This document shows, one piece after another, positions 1 to 5,625 of a stretch of DNA of 5,625 nucleotides. Location of the stretch: NCBI GenBank assembly GCA_004296815.1, contig SCVT01000077.1:1-5625 (forward strand), read 5' to 3'. This stretch comes from Reyranella sp. (lineage in GTDB: Bacteria; Pseudomonadota; Alphaproteobacteria; Reyranellales; Reyranellaceae). Under the pieces are notes generated by a model. The model had not been told where the DNA came from. It searched no databases and was given only the letters and a program-made list of their open reading frames with translations. Position 1 is the first letter of the stretch; every line of letters begins with the position of its first letter. Both the position numbers and the translations under genes were made by a program.

Positions 1-583
1 GCAGATGGCGCGCGCCGCCGGCATCCACGTCGTGATGGCCACGCAGCGCCCCTCGGTCGACGTCATCACCGGCACCATCAAGGCCAACTTCCCGACCCGC
101 ATCTCCTTCCAGGTCACCTCCAAGATCGACAGCCGCACCATCCTGGGCGAGCAGGGCGGCGAGCAGCTGCTGGGCCAGGGCGACATGCTGTACATGGCCG
201 GCGGCGGCAAGATCGCCCGCGTCCACGGCCCGTTCGTCAGCGACGGCGAGGTCGAGGAGGTGGTCCGCCACCTCAGGGCCCAGGGCGCCCCCGCCTACAT
301 CGAATCGGTCACCGACGATCCCGACGCCGACGGCGAAGGGCTCGGCCTGCCGGGCGAGGGCGGCGAGGAGGGCGAGAGCGACCAGCTCTACGATCAGGCG
401 ATCGCCCTGGTCGCCCGCGAGCGCAAGTGCAGCACCTCTTTCGTCCAGCGCTACCTCCAGATCGGCTATAACAGGGCGGCCCGCATCGTCGAGCGCATGG
501 AGCGCGAGGGCGTGGTCAGCCCCGCCAACCATGTCGGCAAGCGCGAGGTCTTGGCCCGCGACATCGACGACCGCGAGCGCTGA
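1..583 (+). CDS. ftsK: DNA translocase FtsK, C-terminal part (5' end outside window)
   Basis: FtsK is a septum-anchored, ATP-driven double-stranded DNA pump that clears chromosome ends from the closing division site and activates XerCD recombination at dif. Only the last ~193 codons are present; the frame is open to the left edge, so the Met at base 5 is internal and not a start. Counting from that Met, residues 1-75 are the end of the RecA-like motor, with the family hallmarks [29 protein letters not shown] and LLGQGDMLY. Residues 100-126 form a Gly/Asp/Glu-rich linker. Residues 127-185 are the winged-helix gamma domain, with the signature [20 protein letters not shown], which in characterised FtsK reads the polar KOPS sequences and contacts XerD. 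The Walker A and B motifs and the membrane domain lie upstream, out of view. The gene ends in TGA at 581-583, 41 bases before pqiB. A SpoIIIE-type paralogue cannot be excluded without the N-terminus, but the motor and gamma sequence is typical of proteobacterial FtsK. Confidence 0.97.
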   Translation, partial: QMARAAGIHVVMATQRPSVDVITGTIKANFPTRISFQVTSKIDSRTILGEQGGEQLLGQGDMLYMAGGGKIARVHGPFVSDGEVEEVVRHLRAQGAPAYIESVTDDPDADGEGLGLPGEGGEEGESDQLYDQAIALVARERKCSTSFVQRYLQIGYNRAARIVERMEREGVVSPANHVGKREVLARDIDDRER

Positions 584-616
584 GGCCCGTCCCCGGGGTA
601 CAGTTCAGGGGTGATC

Positions 617-622
617 GAGGAA
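617..622 (+). promoter_or_regulatory. Ribosome binding site of pqiB
   Basis: The purine run GAGGAA ends two bases before the ATG at 625; its GAGG core is four bases away. It is the only Shine-Dalgarno-like run in the ftsK-pqiB gap and supports the start at 625. A GTG at 611 lies in another frame that stops at 626-628, so it is not an alternative start. Confidence 0.6.
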
Positions 623-624
623 CG

Positions 625-2331
625 ATGAGCGAGCAAACCCCGCCTGGACCCGTGTCGAGACCGTCACCGGTGACGGCGCCGGTCCGTCACCGGCGGCGCA
701 TCCCGCTGGTCTGGATCGTGCCGATCCTGACGGCCCTGATCGGCGGCTGGCTCGCCTGGGACACCTTCTCCAAGCGTGGCCCGACCATCACCGTGTCGTT
801 CGAGACGGCGGCCGGCCTGACGCCCGGCCAGTCGCAGCTCAAGTACCGCAACGTCGTCATGGGCACGGTGAAGACCATTACCGTGCCGCCCGATCTCTCC
901 AAGGTGCTGGTGACGATCGAGACGACCCGCGAGGCCGAGCCGCTGCTCAACGACAACACGATCTTCTGGGTGGTGAAGCCGCAGCTCTTCGCCGGAAGCA
1001 TCTCGGGTCTCGAGACGATCCTCAGCGGCTCCTACATCGGCATGCGTCCGCAGGCCACCGGCGGCAAGCCGCAACGCGACTTCGTCGGCCAGACCGACCC
1101 GCCGGTGCTGCAGGCCTCGGCCAAGGGCACGACCTTCAAGCTCGACTCCAAGCGGCTGGGCTCGCTCAGCCTCGGCGCACCGATCTTCTTCCGCGACATC
1201 GATGTCGGCACGGTGCTGGGCTGGGATCTCCACGACCTCGCCACGCGCGTCACGGTTCATGCCTTCGTGCGGGCGCCCTTCGACAAGTATGTGCGCGACG
1301 ATTCGAGCTTCTGGGATGCCTCGGGGATCTCCGTGAAGCTCGGCACCGACGGCGTGCACGTCCACCTCGAATCGCTGCGCGCCGTGCTGCTGGGCGGCAT
1401 CGCCTTCGACAGCGTGCCCGACTCGACCGCGCCGATCAGCCAGGCCGGCCATTCCTTCATCCTCTACAAGAACGTCGAGGCGGCGCGGGCCGCGGGCTTC
1501 GGTCGGCAGGTCAAGCTCATCTCCTACTTCCCCGGCTCGGTCGCAGGCCTCGAGTCGGGCGCCAGCGTCACCTTCCACGGCATCAAGATCGGCGAGGTGT
1601 CGGAGGTCGGACTGGTCTACGACCCGCAGATCGACCGCGTCGTGGTGCCCGTGCGCTATCGCATCGAGGCGGGCCGCGTCGCCAATCTCGCCAAGGCGAC
1701 GGGGCTCGTGCCCGAGCAGGTCGCCGAGGACATGATCCATCGCGGGCTCCGGGCCACGCTCGAGGCGCCGAGCCTGCTGACCGGGCAGAAGATCGTGGCG
1801 CTGCAGTTCATTCCCGACGCCAAGCCGGCCGAGCTGACCAAGCACGGCGAGCACTATGTCATCCCGACCGCCGAGGTCGGCGGCTTCGACAGCATCATGG
1901 GCGCGGCGTCGGAGCTCCTGACCAAGATCAACCGCATCGACTTCGACAAGATCGGCCGCAGCATCAGCTCGGCGGCGGTCGGTCTCGACGAGACGATCAA
2001 CGGCCAGCAGCTCAAGACGACGCTGCGCGCGCTCGAGAAGGCGATGCTCGACGTCCAGGACATCGCCCGCAAGCTCGACACCGACGCGACGCCGGCGCTG
2101 AAGCGCCTGCCGGCCATAGCCCAGGAGCTGCAGGAAGCGGTGACCAAGGCCAACAAGCTGATCGGCTCGGTCGACCAGGGCTACGGCAACCAGTCCAAGT
2201 TCCACCGCGACCTCGACCGGCTGATCCCGCAGCTCACCGACACCGCGCGCTCGATCCGCGCGCTCGCCGACCTGCTGTCGCGCCATCCCGAGGCGCTGAT
2301 CAAGGGCCGCACCAACACGGGTAAGGAATGA
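625..2331 (+). CDS. pqiB: Intermembrane transport protein PqiB (three MCE domains)
   Basis: This is a 568-residue MCE-family protein, close in length to E. coli PqiB (about 546). PqiB proteins are anchored in the inner membrane and stack MCE rings plus a C-terminal helical needle into a periplasm-spanning tube thought to carry lipids between the two membranes. A short cytoplasmic tail rich in Pro and Arg (1-26) precedes a single membrane helix at about 27-47. Three MCE domains follow at about 52-145, 168-265 and 292-400. Each carries the repeat-defining pattern Gly-Leu-x-x-Gly, then a beta strand, then Val/Ile-Gly-x-Val: GLTPGQSQLKYRNVVMGTV, LGAPIFFRDIDVGTV and GLESGASVTFHGIKIGEV. Residues ~420-555 are helical with heptad-like spacing, matching the needle, and end in the family-typical LLSRHPEALIKGR. 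Three MCE domains separate it from MlaD (one) and YebT/LetB (seven). It is followed almost without a gap by pqiC and then pqiA, which confirms the assignment. Its lipid substrate cannot be read from sequence. Confidence 0.95.
   Translation: MSEQTPPGPVSRPSPVTAPVRHRRRIPLVWIVPILTALIGGWLAWDTFSKRGPTITVSFETAAGLTPGQSQLKYRNVVMGTVKTITVPPDLSKVLVTIETTREAEPLLNDNTIFWVVKPQLFAGSISGLETILSGSYIGMRPQATGGKPQRDFVGQTDPPVLQASAKGTTFKLDSKRLGSLSLGAPIFFRDIDVGTVLGWDLHDLATRVTVHAFVRAPFDKYVRDDSSFWDASGISVKLGTDGVHVHLESLRAVLLGGIAFDSVPDSTAPISQAGHSFILYKNVEAARAAGFGRQVKLISYFPGSVAGLESGASVTFHGIKIGEVSEVGLVYDPQIDRVVVPVRYRIEAGRVANLAKATGLVPEQVAEDMIHRGLRATLEAPSLLTGQKIVALQFIPDAKPAELTKHGEHYVIPTAEVGGFDSIMGAASELLTKINRIDFDKIGRSISSAAVGLDETINGQQLKTTLRALEKAMLDVQDIARKLDTDATPALKRLPAIAQELQEAVTKANKLIGSVDQGYGNQSKFHRDLDRLIPQLTDTARSIRALADLLSRHPEALIKGRTNTGKE
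2323..2327 (+). promoter_or_regulatory. Ribosome binding site of pqiC, favouring the second ATG
   Basis: AAGGA lies inside the last codons of pqiB. It directly abuts the ATG at 2328, which leaves no spacing, but sits six bases before the in-frame ATG at 2334, an ideal distance. It therefore argues for translation starting at 2334 rather than 2328. Confidence 0.6.
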
Positions 2332-2333
2332 CG

Positions 2334-2900
2334 ATGATCGGTCGCCGACGCTTCTCCGTGCTGGCGCTGCCCTTCGCGGTGGCGGCGTGCGGCTCCTCGC
2401 CCGAGCCCGGCCTCTACACGCTGGCGGTGCGCTCCGGCGCCACCCTGCCCCGGGGGCCGCGCATCGTGCAGGTCCGCGACATCGGCCTGCCGGGCTATCT
2501 CGACCGCAAGGAGATCGTGCGCTCGACCGAGGACTACAAGCTCGACGTCCGCGCCAACTCGTGGTGGGGCGAACCGATGGGCGGGATGCTCGGCCGCACC
2601 ATCGTGCTCGAGCTCGGCCAGCGCCTGCCCAACAGCAAGGTCTACAGCGAGGCGGGCTCGATCACGCTCGACCCCAACGCCGTGGTCGGCATCGACATCC
2701 AGCGCTTCGACGCCGACAAGGCGGGCAACGTGATCCTGCTCGCCCAGGTCGCCATCCAGTTCAACCGGCCGACCCGCCAGGCGACGCGCAACTTCTCGAT
2801 CACGCGTCCCGTGCCGACCCAGGACACGCCGGGCCATGTCGCGGCGATGAGCGATGCGCTCGGCGAGCTTTCCGACGGCATCGCCCAGATGCTGCAGTAG
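2334..2900 (+). CDS. pqiC: PqiC-type outer-membrane lipoprotein (ABC-type transport auxiliary lipoprotein family)
   Basis: PqiC is the outer-membrane lipoprotein partner of PqiB; in E. coli it sits in the outer membrane and contacts the tip of the PqiB needle. The product is 188 residues from the ATG at 2334 (190 from the ATG at 2328), the usual size for this family (old name DUF330/YmbA). Numbering from 2334, an N-terminal signal with Arg4-Arg5-Arg6-Phe7 leads into a hydrophobic stretch and a lipobox Val-Ala-Ala-Cys with lipidated Cys19. Residue +2 after Cys is Ser, not the Asp that retains lipoproteins in the E. coli inner membrane, so outer-membrane sorting is expected. The mature part shows the family pattern: an early YTL strand, VQVRDIGLPGYLDRKEIV near 46-61, and a WWGEPMGGMLGRTIVLEL segment near 77-94. 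The ATG at 2328 would give a 4-base ATGA overlap with the pqiB stop; the start at 2334 leaves a 2-base gap. The stop TAG directly precedes the pqiA ATG. Coupled translation with both neighbours is likely. Confidence 0.92.
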   Translation: MIGRRRFSVLALPFAVAACGSSPEPGLYTLAVRSGATLPRGPRIVQVRDIGLPGYLDRKEIVRSTEDYKLDVRANSWWGEPMGGMLGRTIVLELGQRLPNSKVYSEAGSITLDPNAVVGIDIQRFDADKAGNVILLAQVAIQFNRPTRQATRNFSITRPVPTQDTPGHVAAMSDALGELSDGIAQMLQ

Positions 2901-4223
2901 ATGGTCGCCGTTACCCGGCCGGAGCTTCGCGAGTGCCCGGGCTGCGGCCTGTTCCAGACCGTACCGGCGATGGAAGCCAACATGCGCTGCGATTGCCCGC
3001 GCTGCGGCACGCTGCTGCGCGCCACGCGCGCCGACCCCACGGGACATTGCCTGGCGCTGACCGCGGCCTGCCTGGTCCTGTTCGCGGTCCTGTGGCTCGC
3101 CATGCTGATGAAGGTTTCGACCGCCGGCATCGTGCGCGAGACCGACCTGATGTCGGGCCCGCAGGAGCTGGTCGAGCGCGGCCTGTGGCCGCTGGCGCTG
3201 GCGGTGTTCTTCACCACCGCCGCGGCGCCGCTGTTCAAGTTCGCGGGCACGCTCTACGTGCTGGTCGGACTGCGCATGTCGACCCTGCCGCCCAACCTGC
3301 GCGGCGTGTTCCGCTTCTCCCGCAAGATGGGTACCTGGGCGATGCTCGAGGTGCTGCTGCTCGGCGCCTTCGTGGCCTACGTGAAGCTGGGTGACCTCGT
3401 CACCATCGAGCTGGGGCCGGCGGTCTATGCGCTGGGTATCCTGACGATCGTGATCGTCTGGGCCGAGCTGGCGCTCGATCCGCAGGCGGTGTGGGAGGAG
3501 ATCGAGCGGCGCGGCCAGACCCATGCGCCGATGCCCGCGATCGCGCCGATGGAATACCGGCCGGGCGCTGCCGGCTGCGAGAGCTGCGGCCTGGTCTGCG
3601 TGCCGGCCGAGCACGAGGGCGACTGCCCGCGCTGCGGCGCGCACGTGCACGAGCGCAAGCCCGATGCGATCGGCCGCACGCTCGCCCTGCTGATCGCCGG
3701 CGTCGTCCTCTACATCCCGGCCAACGTCTATCCCGTGCTGACGGTGATGCAGCTCGGCGCCGGCCAGCCCAGCACCATCCTGGGCGGCGTCGAGGAGCTC
3801 TTGGCCTCGAACATGTACCCGCTGGCGGCGCTGGTGTTCTTCGCCTCCATCCTGGTGCCGTTGTTCAAGCTGCTCGGGCTCGGCTCCATGCTGATCGCCA
3901 CCTCGATGGCCGGCAGTGCCGAGAACGCCAACGTCCTGCTGCGCCAGCGCACGGCGCTCTACTTCATCGTCGCCTGGATCGGCCGCTGGTCGATGGTCGA
4001 CATCTTCATGGAGTCGCTCTTGGGCGCGCTGGTGAAGTTCGGCAGCGTCATCACCATCGAGCCAGGCGCCGGTGCGCTCGCCTTCTGCGCCGTGGTGTTC
4101 GTCACGATCTTCGCCGCCGAATCGTTCGACCCGCGGCTGATGTGGGACGCCGCCGCGCGCAACCCGCACCGCCAGTCGCTGCCGTCGCGGCCAGGCGCCG
4201 CCGCCACGGTCAGTTCAGGTTGA
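2901..4223 (+). CDS. pqiA: Paraquat-inducible protein A (PqiA), polytopic inner-membrane protein
   Basis: PqiA is the multi-spanning inner-membrane partner of PqiB and is proposed to feed lipids into or out of the MCE tube. The 440-residue product (E. coli PqiA is about 417) is an internal duplication. Each half begins with a zinc-ribbon-like pair of CxxC motifs (Cys12/15 with Cys32/35; Cys226/229 with Cys242/245), followed by about four membrane helices. Helices fall near 49-70, 96-124, 143-163 and 172-190 in the first half, and 259-281, 304-334, 354-380 and 389-405 in the second. Parallel segments include FFTTAAAPLFKFAG and FFASILVPLFKLLG, and the half-ends ALDPQAVWE and SFDPRLMWD. The start at 2901 directly follows the pqiC stop with no gap and no clear Shine-Dalgarno run, so reinitiation by ribosomes leaving pqiC is likely. 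The next in-frame ATG (residue 24) would lose the first CxxC. The 3' end overlaps the opposing DUF2490 gene by 14 bases. The first half lacks the Asn-x-x-Pro motif seen in helix 1 of the second half (ANVYPVL). Confidence 0.95.
   Translation: MVAVTRPELRECPGCGLFQTVPAMEANMRCDCPRCGTLLRATRADPTGHCLALTAACLVLFAVLWLAMLMKVSTAGIVRETDLMSGPQELVERGLWPLALAVFFTTAAAPLFKFAGTLYVLVGLRMSTLPPNLRGVFRFSRKMGTWAMLEVLLLGAFVAYVKLGDLVTIELGPAVYALGILTIVIVWAELALDPQAVWEEIERRGQTHAPMPAIAPMEYRPGAAGCESCGLVCVPAEHEGDCPRCGAHVHERKPDAIGRTLALLIAGVVLYIPANVYPVLTVMQLGAGQPSTILGGVEELLASNMYPLAALVFFASILVPLFKLLGLGSMLIATSMAGSAENANVLLRQRTALYFIVAWIGRWSMVDIFMESLLGALVKFGSVITIEPGAGALAFCAVVFVTIFAAESFDPRLMWDAAARNPHRQSLPSRPGAAATVSSG
4210..4223. other. 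Convergent 3' overlap of pqiA and the DUF2490 gene
   Basis: The stop of pqiA (TGA at 4221-4223, + strand) and the stop of the DUF2490 gene (TGA, complement of 4210-4212) lie past each other, so 14 bases code on both strands. No GC-rich hairpin followed by a T-run is visible on either strand around the junction. Termination must therefore occur inside the opposing gene, or depend on Rho or transcription collision. Confidence 0.9.
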
Positions 4224-4920
4224 AGATGATGCTCATCTTGATGTTGTGCACGTTGCGCACGTCGCTCGGCCCGACGAACGTGTCGAGCTCGTAGCCCAGC
4301 GACGCACGGCTCCAGGCCGTGAGCTGGCGGCCGAAGCCCGCGAAGGCGCGGTTCTGGGTGAAGCCGTTGAGGCGGGTGTTGGGGTTGCTGTTGGCGACGT
4401 TGAGAAAGACCTCGTCGGAGAAGGCGAGCTCCCACGGCGTGCCCTGGAGCGGCACGCGCACGCCGGCCAGCAGGCGCGTGCGCACCAGCCACTGGCCGCT
4501 GTCGAAGAACAGCTCCTCCCAGCGCCAGCGCAGCGCGATCGGCAGCTCCTCGATGCGGGCGCGGTAGAGGATGTCCTGGAAGGGCCCGCGCGAGGTGCTC
4601 TGGCCGGCGAGGTAGCGGGTGAACTGCACGTAGCCCGCCGCGACCGCCCAGTGCGGCGAGATCGCATACTCGAAGCCCGGCCGGGCCTGGAAGTCGCGCA
4701 GCAGGCCGTTGGCGGTGTCGAAGCGGCCCTGGGTGTCGAGGTGGAACGACCAGCGCTCGTCGATGCGGTACTCCAGGGCGATCGACGGCGTGATCCAGAC
4801 GTCGCCGCTGTGGAAGGTCTGCGCCCGTGCGGCCTGCTGCTGGCGGCGCTGCGCCTCGGCCGGCGGCGCGGCCAGCGCCACGGCCGCGCAGGCCACGACG
4901 AAAATCCAACGCAAAACCAT
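4210..4920 (-). CDS. DUF2490 family outer-membrane beta-barrel protein
   Basis: The product is 236 residues and of unknown function; DUF2490 proteins are predicted outer-membrane barrels. A signal peptide is clear: basic start, hydrophobic core at 5-18 and an Ala-Glu-Ala cleavage site before Gln24. The mature protein is a series of amphipathic strands rich in Trp, Tyr, Phe and Arg. Family features include WITPSIALEYRIDERWSFHL near 42-61, a GYVQF strand near 96-100, the Glu/Arg-rich turn ARIEELPIALRWRWEE near 121-136, RTRLLAGVRVPL near 147-158, the DEVFLN segment at 169-174 followed by FTQNRAFAGFG near 187-197, and a closing NVHNIKMSIIFNLN. The last residue is Asn, with the aromatic residue at position -4, rather than the terminal Phe common in barrels. 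The ATG at 4920 is chosen because the signal peptide begins there; the frame stays open further upstream only as an overlap with the preceding gene. That gene stops five bases earlier, and only a weak GAAG lies upstream, so the pair is probably cotranscribed and coupled. Confidence 0.85.
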   Translation of the reverse strand: MVLRWIFVVACAAVALAAPPAEAQRRQQQAARAQTFHSGDVWITPSIALEYRIDERWSFHLDTQGRFDTANGLLRDFQARPGFEYAISPHWAVAAGYVQFTRYLAGQSTSRGPFQDILYRARIEELPIALRWRWEELFFDSGQWLVRTRLLAGVRVPLQGTPWELAFSDEVFLNVANSNPNTRLNGFTQNRAFAGFGRQLTAWSRASLGYELDTFVGPSDVRNVHNIKMSIIFNLN

Positions 4921-4925
4921 GGGGA

Positions 4926-5625
4926 CTACTTCGTGGGCCCGAAGCCCTGCAAAGTCCAGACGAGCGGCGCGGGATCGATCCGGACTTCGCCGCTCTGCGG
5001 CCGGTCGATATCGACGATCAGGATGATGGCCATCGCCCACGCACCCAGCAGCAGGAGGGAAAGGCCGATCTGCCGGCTGCCGACCAGCCCGAATCCGTAA
5101 CCCACCGCACCGACCGCCAGGATCGACACCGTCATCAGGAGCCGCAGGATATAGGGCGGCACGTGCGTGCTGAAATTGCGCCGGTTGGTGAGGGCGAGGT
5201 CGAAGGTCTCGTTGAACGTGGCGATCAGAGACGCCGAGATCGGCGTCGGCGTGCGTTCGGCGACGGTACGCACGAGCGCCCACATCTCGGTCTGGAGCGC
5301 GTTGGTCCGCTGGTTGAGGCGCTCGGCCTCCGCCGGGTCGTCGCTGCCGCGGATGGCGGCGATGCGGACCCCCGTGTAGTCGCGCAGCAGGCGCTGCAGG
5401 GCCTCGCCCTCGACCCCCGTCGAGATCTGGGCGCGCAGCCAGGAGGTGCCGATGGCGTTCGCCTCGGCCATCACCGAATCGCGACGCTGCTGGTAGCGAT
5501 CCGATGCCATCGACAGCGAGACGCCCAGCAGGAAGGCGAGCAGGCCGACCATGCCGCCGGTGGCGAAATTGACGGAGGATTTCTCGCCCTCCGAGGGTGC
5601 GCGCCGGCGTGCGATCAGGCGGCCG
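4926..5625 (-). CDS. DUF4239 (bestrophin-like domain) membrane protein, N-terminus outside window
   Basis: This is a membrane protein of the DUF4239 family, distantly related to bestrophin channels; no member has a well-established function that I can name. The frame stays open to the right edge, giving 232 visible residues. The ATG at 5552 is internal, because 24 upstream in-frame codons (beginning GRLIARRRAPSEGEKSS) match the basic loop that follows the first helix in this family, so perhaps 15-30 residues are missing. Numbering from the Met at 5552, a helix (1-15) leads into the family signature SMASDRYQQRR then EANAIGTSWLR (30-40). A soluble helical region covers about 45-130. Two membrane helices follow at about 134-156 and 161-180, ending in the hallmark IVDIDRPQSGEVRI (179-192), close to the C-terminus. 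Its stop lies five bases before the DUF2490 start, so the two genes form one transcription unit. Whether it conducts ions is unknown. Confidence 0.85.
   Translation of the reverse strand, partial: GRLIARRRAPSEGEKSSVNFATGGMVGLLAFLLGVSLSMASDRYQQRRDSVMAEANAIGTSWLRAQISTGVEGEALQRLLRDYTGVRIAAIRGSDDPAEAERLNQRTNALQTEMWALVRTVAERTPTPISASLIATFNETFDLALTNRRNFSTHVPPYILRLLMTVSILAVGAVGYGFGLVGSRQIGLSLLLLGAWAMAIILIVDIDRPQSGEVRIDPAPLVWTLQGFGPTK

Noticed and set aside
330..380. G-rich stretches in the ftsK linker region as KOPS-like DNA motifs.
   Set aside because: No exact GGGNAGGG is present; the G-richness comes from Gly/Glu codons in the acidic linker.
588..600. CCCCGGGG palindrome after ftsK as a possible terminator.
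   Set aside because: The perfect part (591-598) has no loop and no following T-run, so it cannot form a standard intrinsic terminator.
601..610. CAGTTCAGG occurring both before pqiB and at the pqiA end (4211-4219).
   Set aside because: Two copies of nine bases in unrelated contexts, without palindrome or spacing pattern, are consistent with chance.
664..2286. A 540-codon open frame antisense to pqiB.
   Set aside because: It is Arg/Asp/Gly/His-rich with no recognisable domain and mirrors the pqiB codon phase. Long antisense frames are expected opposite GC-rich genes because stop codons are rare there.
2387..3394. A 335-codon + strand frame across pqiC and pqiA.
   Set aside because: It runs in a different frame from both genes, has Arg/Ala/Gly/Pro-rich shadow composition and no domain.
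2181..4169. A 662-codon open frame antisense to pqiC and pqiA.
   Set aside because: It has low-complexity composition rich in Arg, Ala, Gly, His and Gln, no family motifs, and covers two well-identified genes on the other strand.
4921..5283. In-frame 5' extension of the DUF2490 gene to an ATG at 5283.
   Set aside because: The extension overlaps the DUF4239 coding region in another frame, and a good signal peptide begins exactly at the ATG at 4920.

Overview
The window is a GC-rich, gene-dense stretch of bacterial chromosome with no RNA genes, mobile elements or long intergenic gaps. It is most likely from an alphaproteobacterium, perhaps near the Rhodospirillales or Hyphomicrobiales. This rests on the FtsK tail sequence, the strong GC bias at third codon positions, and a Gram-negative envelope gene set (MCE transporter, outer-membrane lipoprotein, beta-barrel protein). 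The genus is not determinable from this window alone.

Layout. Bases 1-583 (+) hold the C-terminal end of the DNA translocase FtsK: the end of its motor domain, an acidic linker and the winged-helix gamma domain. After a 41-base gap comes a tightly packed three-gene + strand operon, pqiB (625-2331), pqiC (about 2334-2900) and pqiA (2901-4223). It encodes an MCE-type lipid-trafficking system: PqiB is the periplasm-spanning MCE protein anchored in the inner membrane, PqiC the outer-membrane lipoprotein partner, and PqiA the polytopic inner-membrane partner. The gene order is B-C-A rather than the A-B-C order of Escherichia coli.

On the - strand, converging on the pqi operon, lies a two-gene unit read from right to left. 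It starts with a DUF4239 (bestrophin-like) membrane protein that runs off the right edge (4926-5625), followed five bases later by a DUF2490 outer-membrane beta-barrel protein (4210-4920). The 3' ends of pqiA and the DUF2490 gene overlap by 14 bases, so no conventional terminator separates the two converging operons.

How they fit together. Everything except ftsK concerns the cell envelope. The pqi products are expected to form an inner-to-outer membrane conduit for lipids. The neighbouring DUF4239 and DUF2490 proteins are membrane and outer-membrane proteins of unknown role, and any functional link to Pqi is only inferred from position. I see no strong sign of a wholly new system. The best leads are the permuted pqi order, the Tat-like lipoprotein signal and translation start of PqiC, the degenerate first half of PqiA, and the DUF4239-DUF2490 pair.
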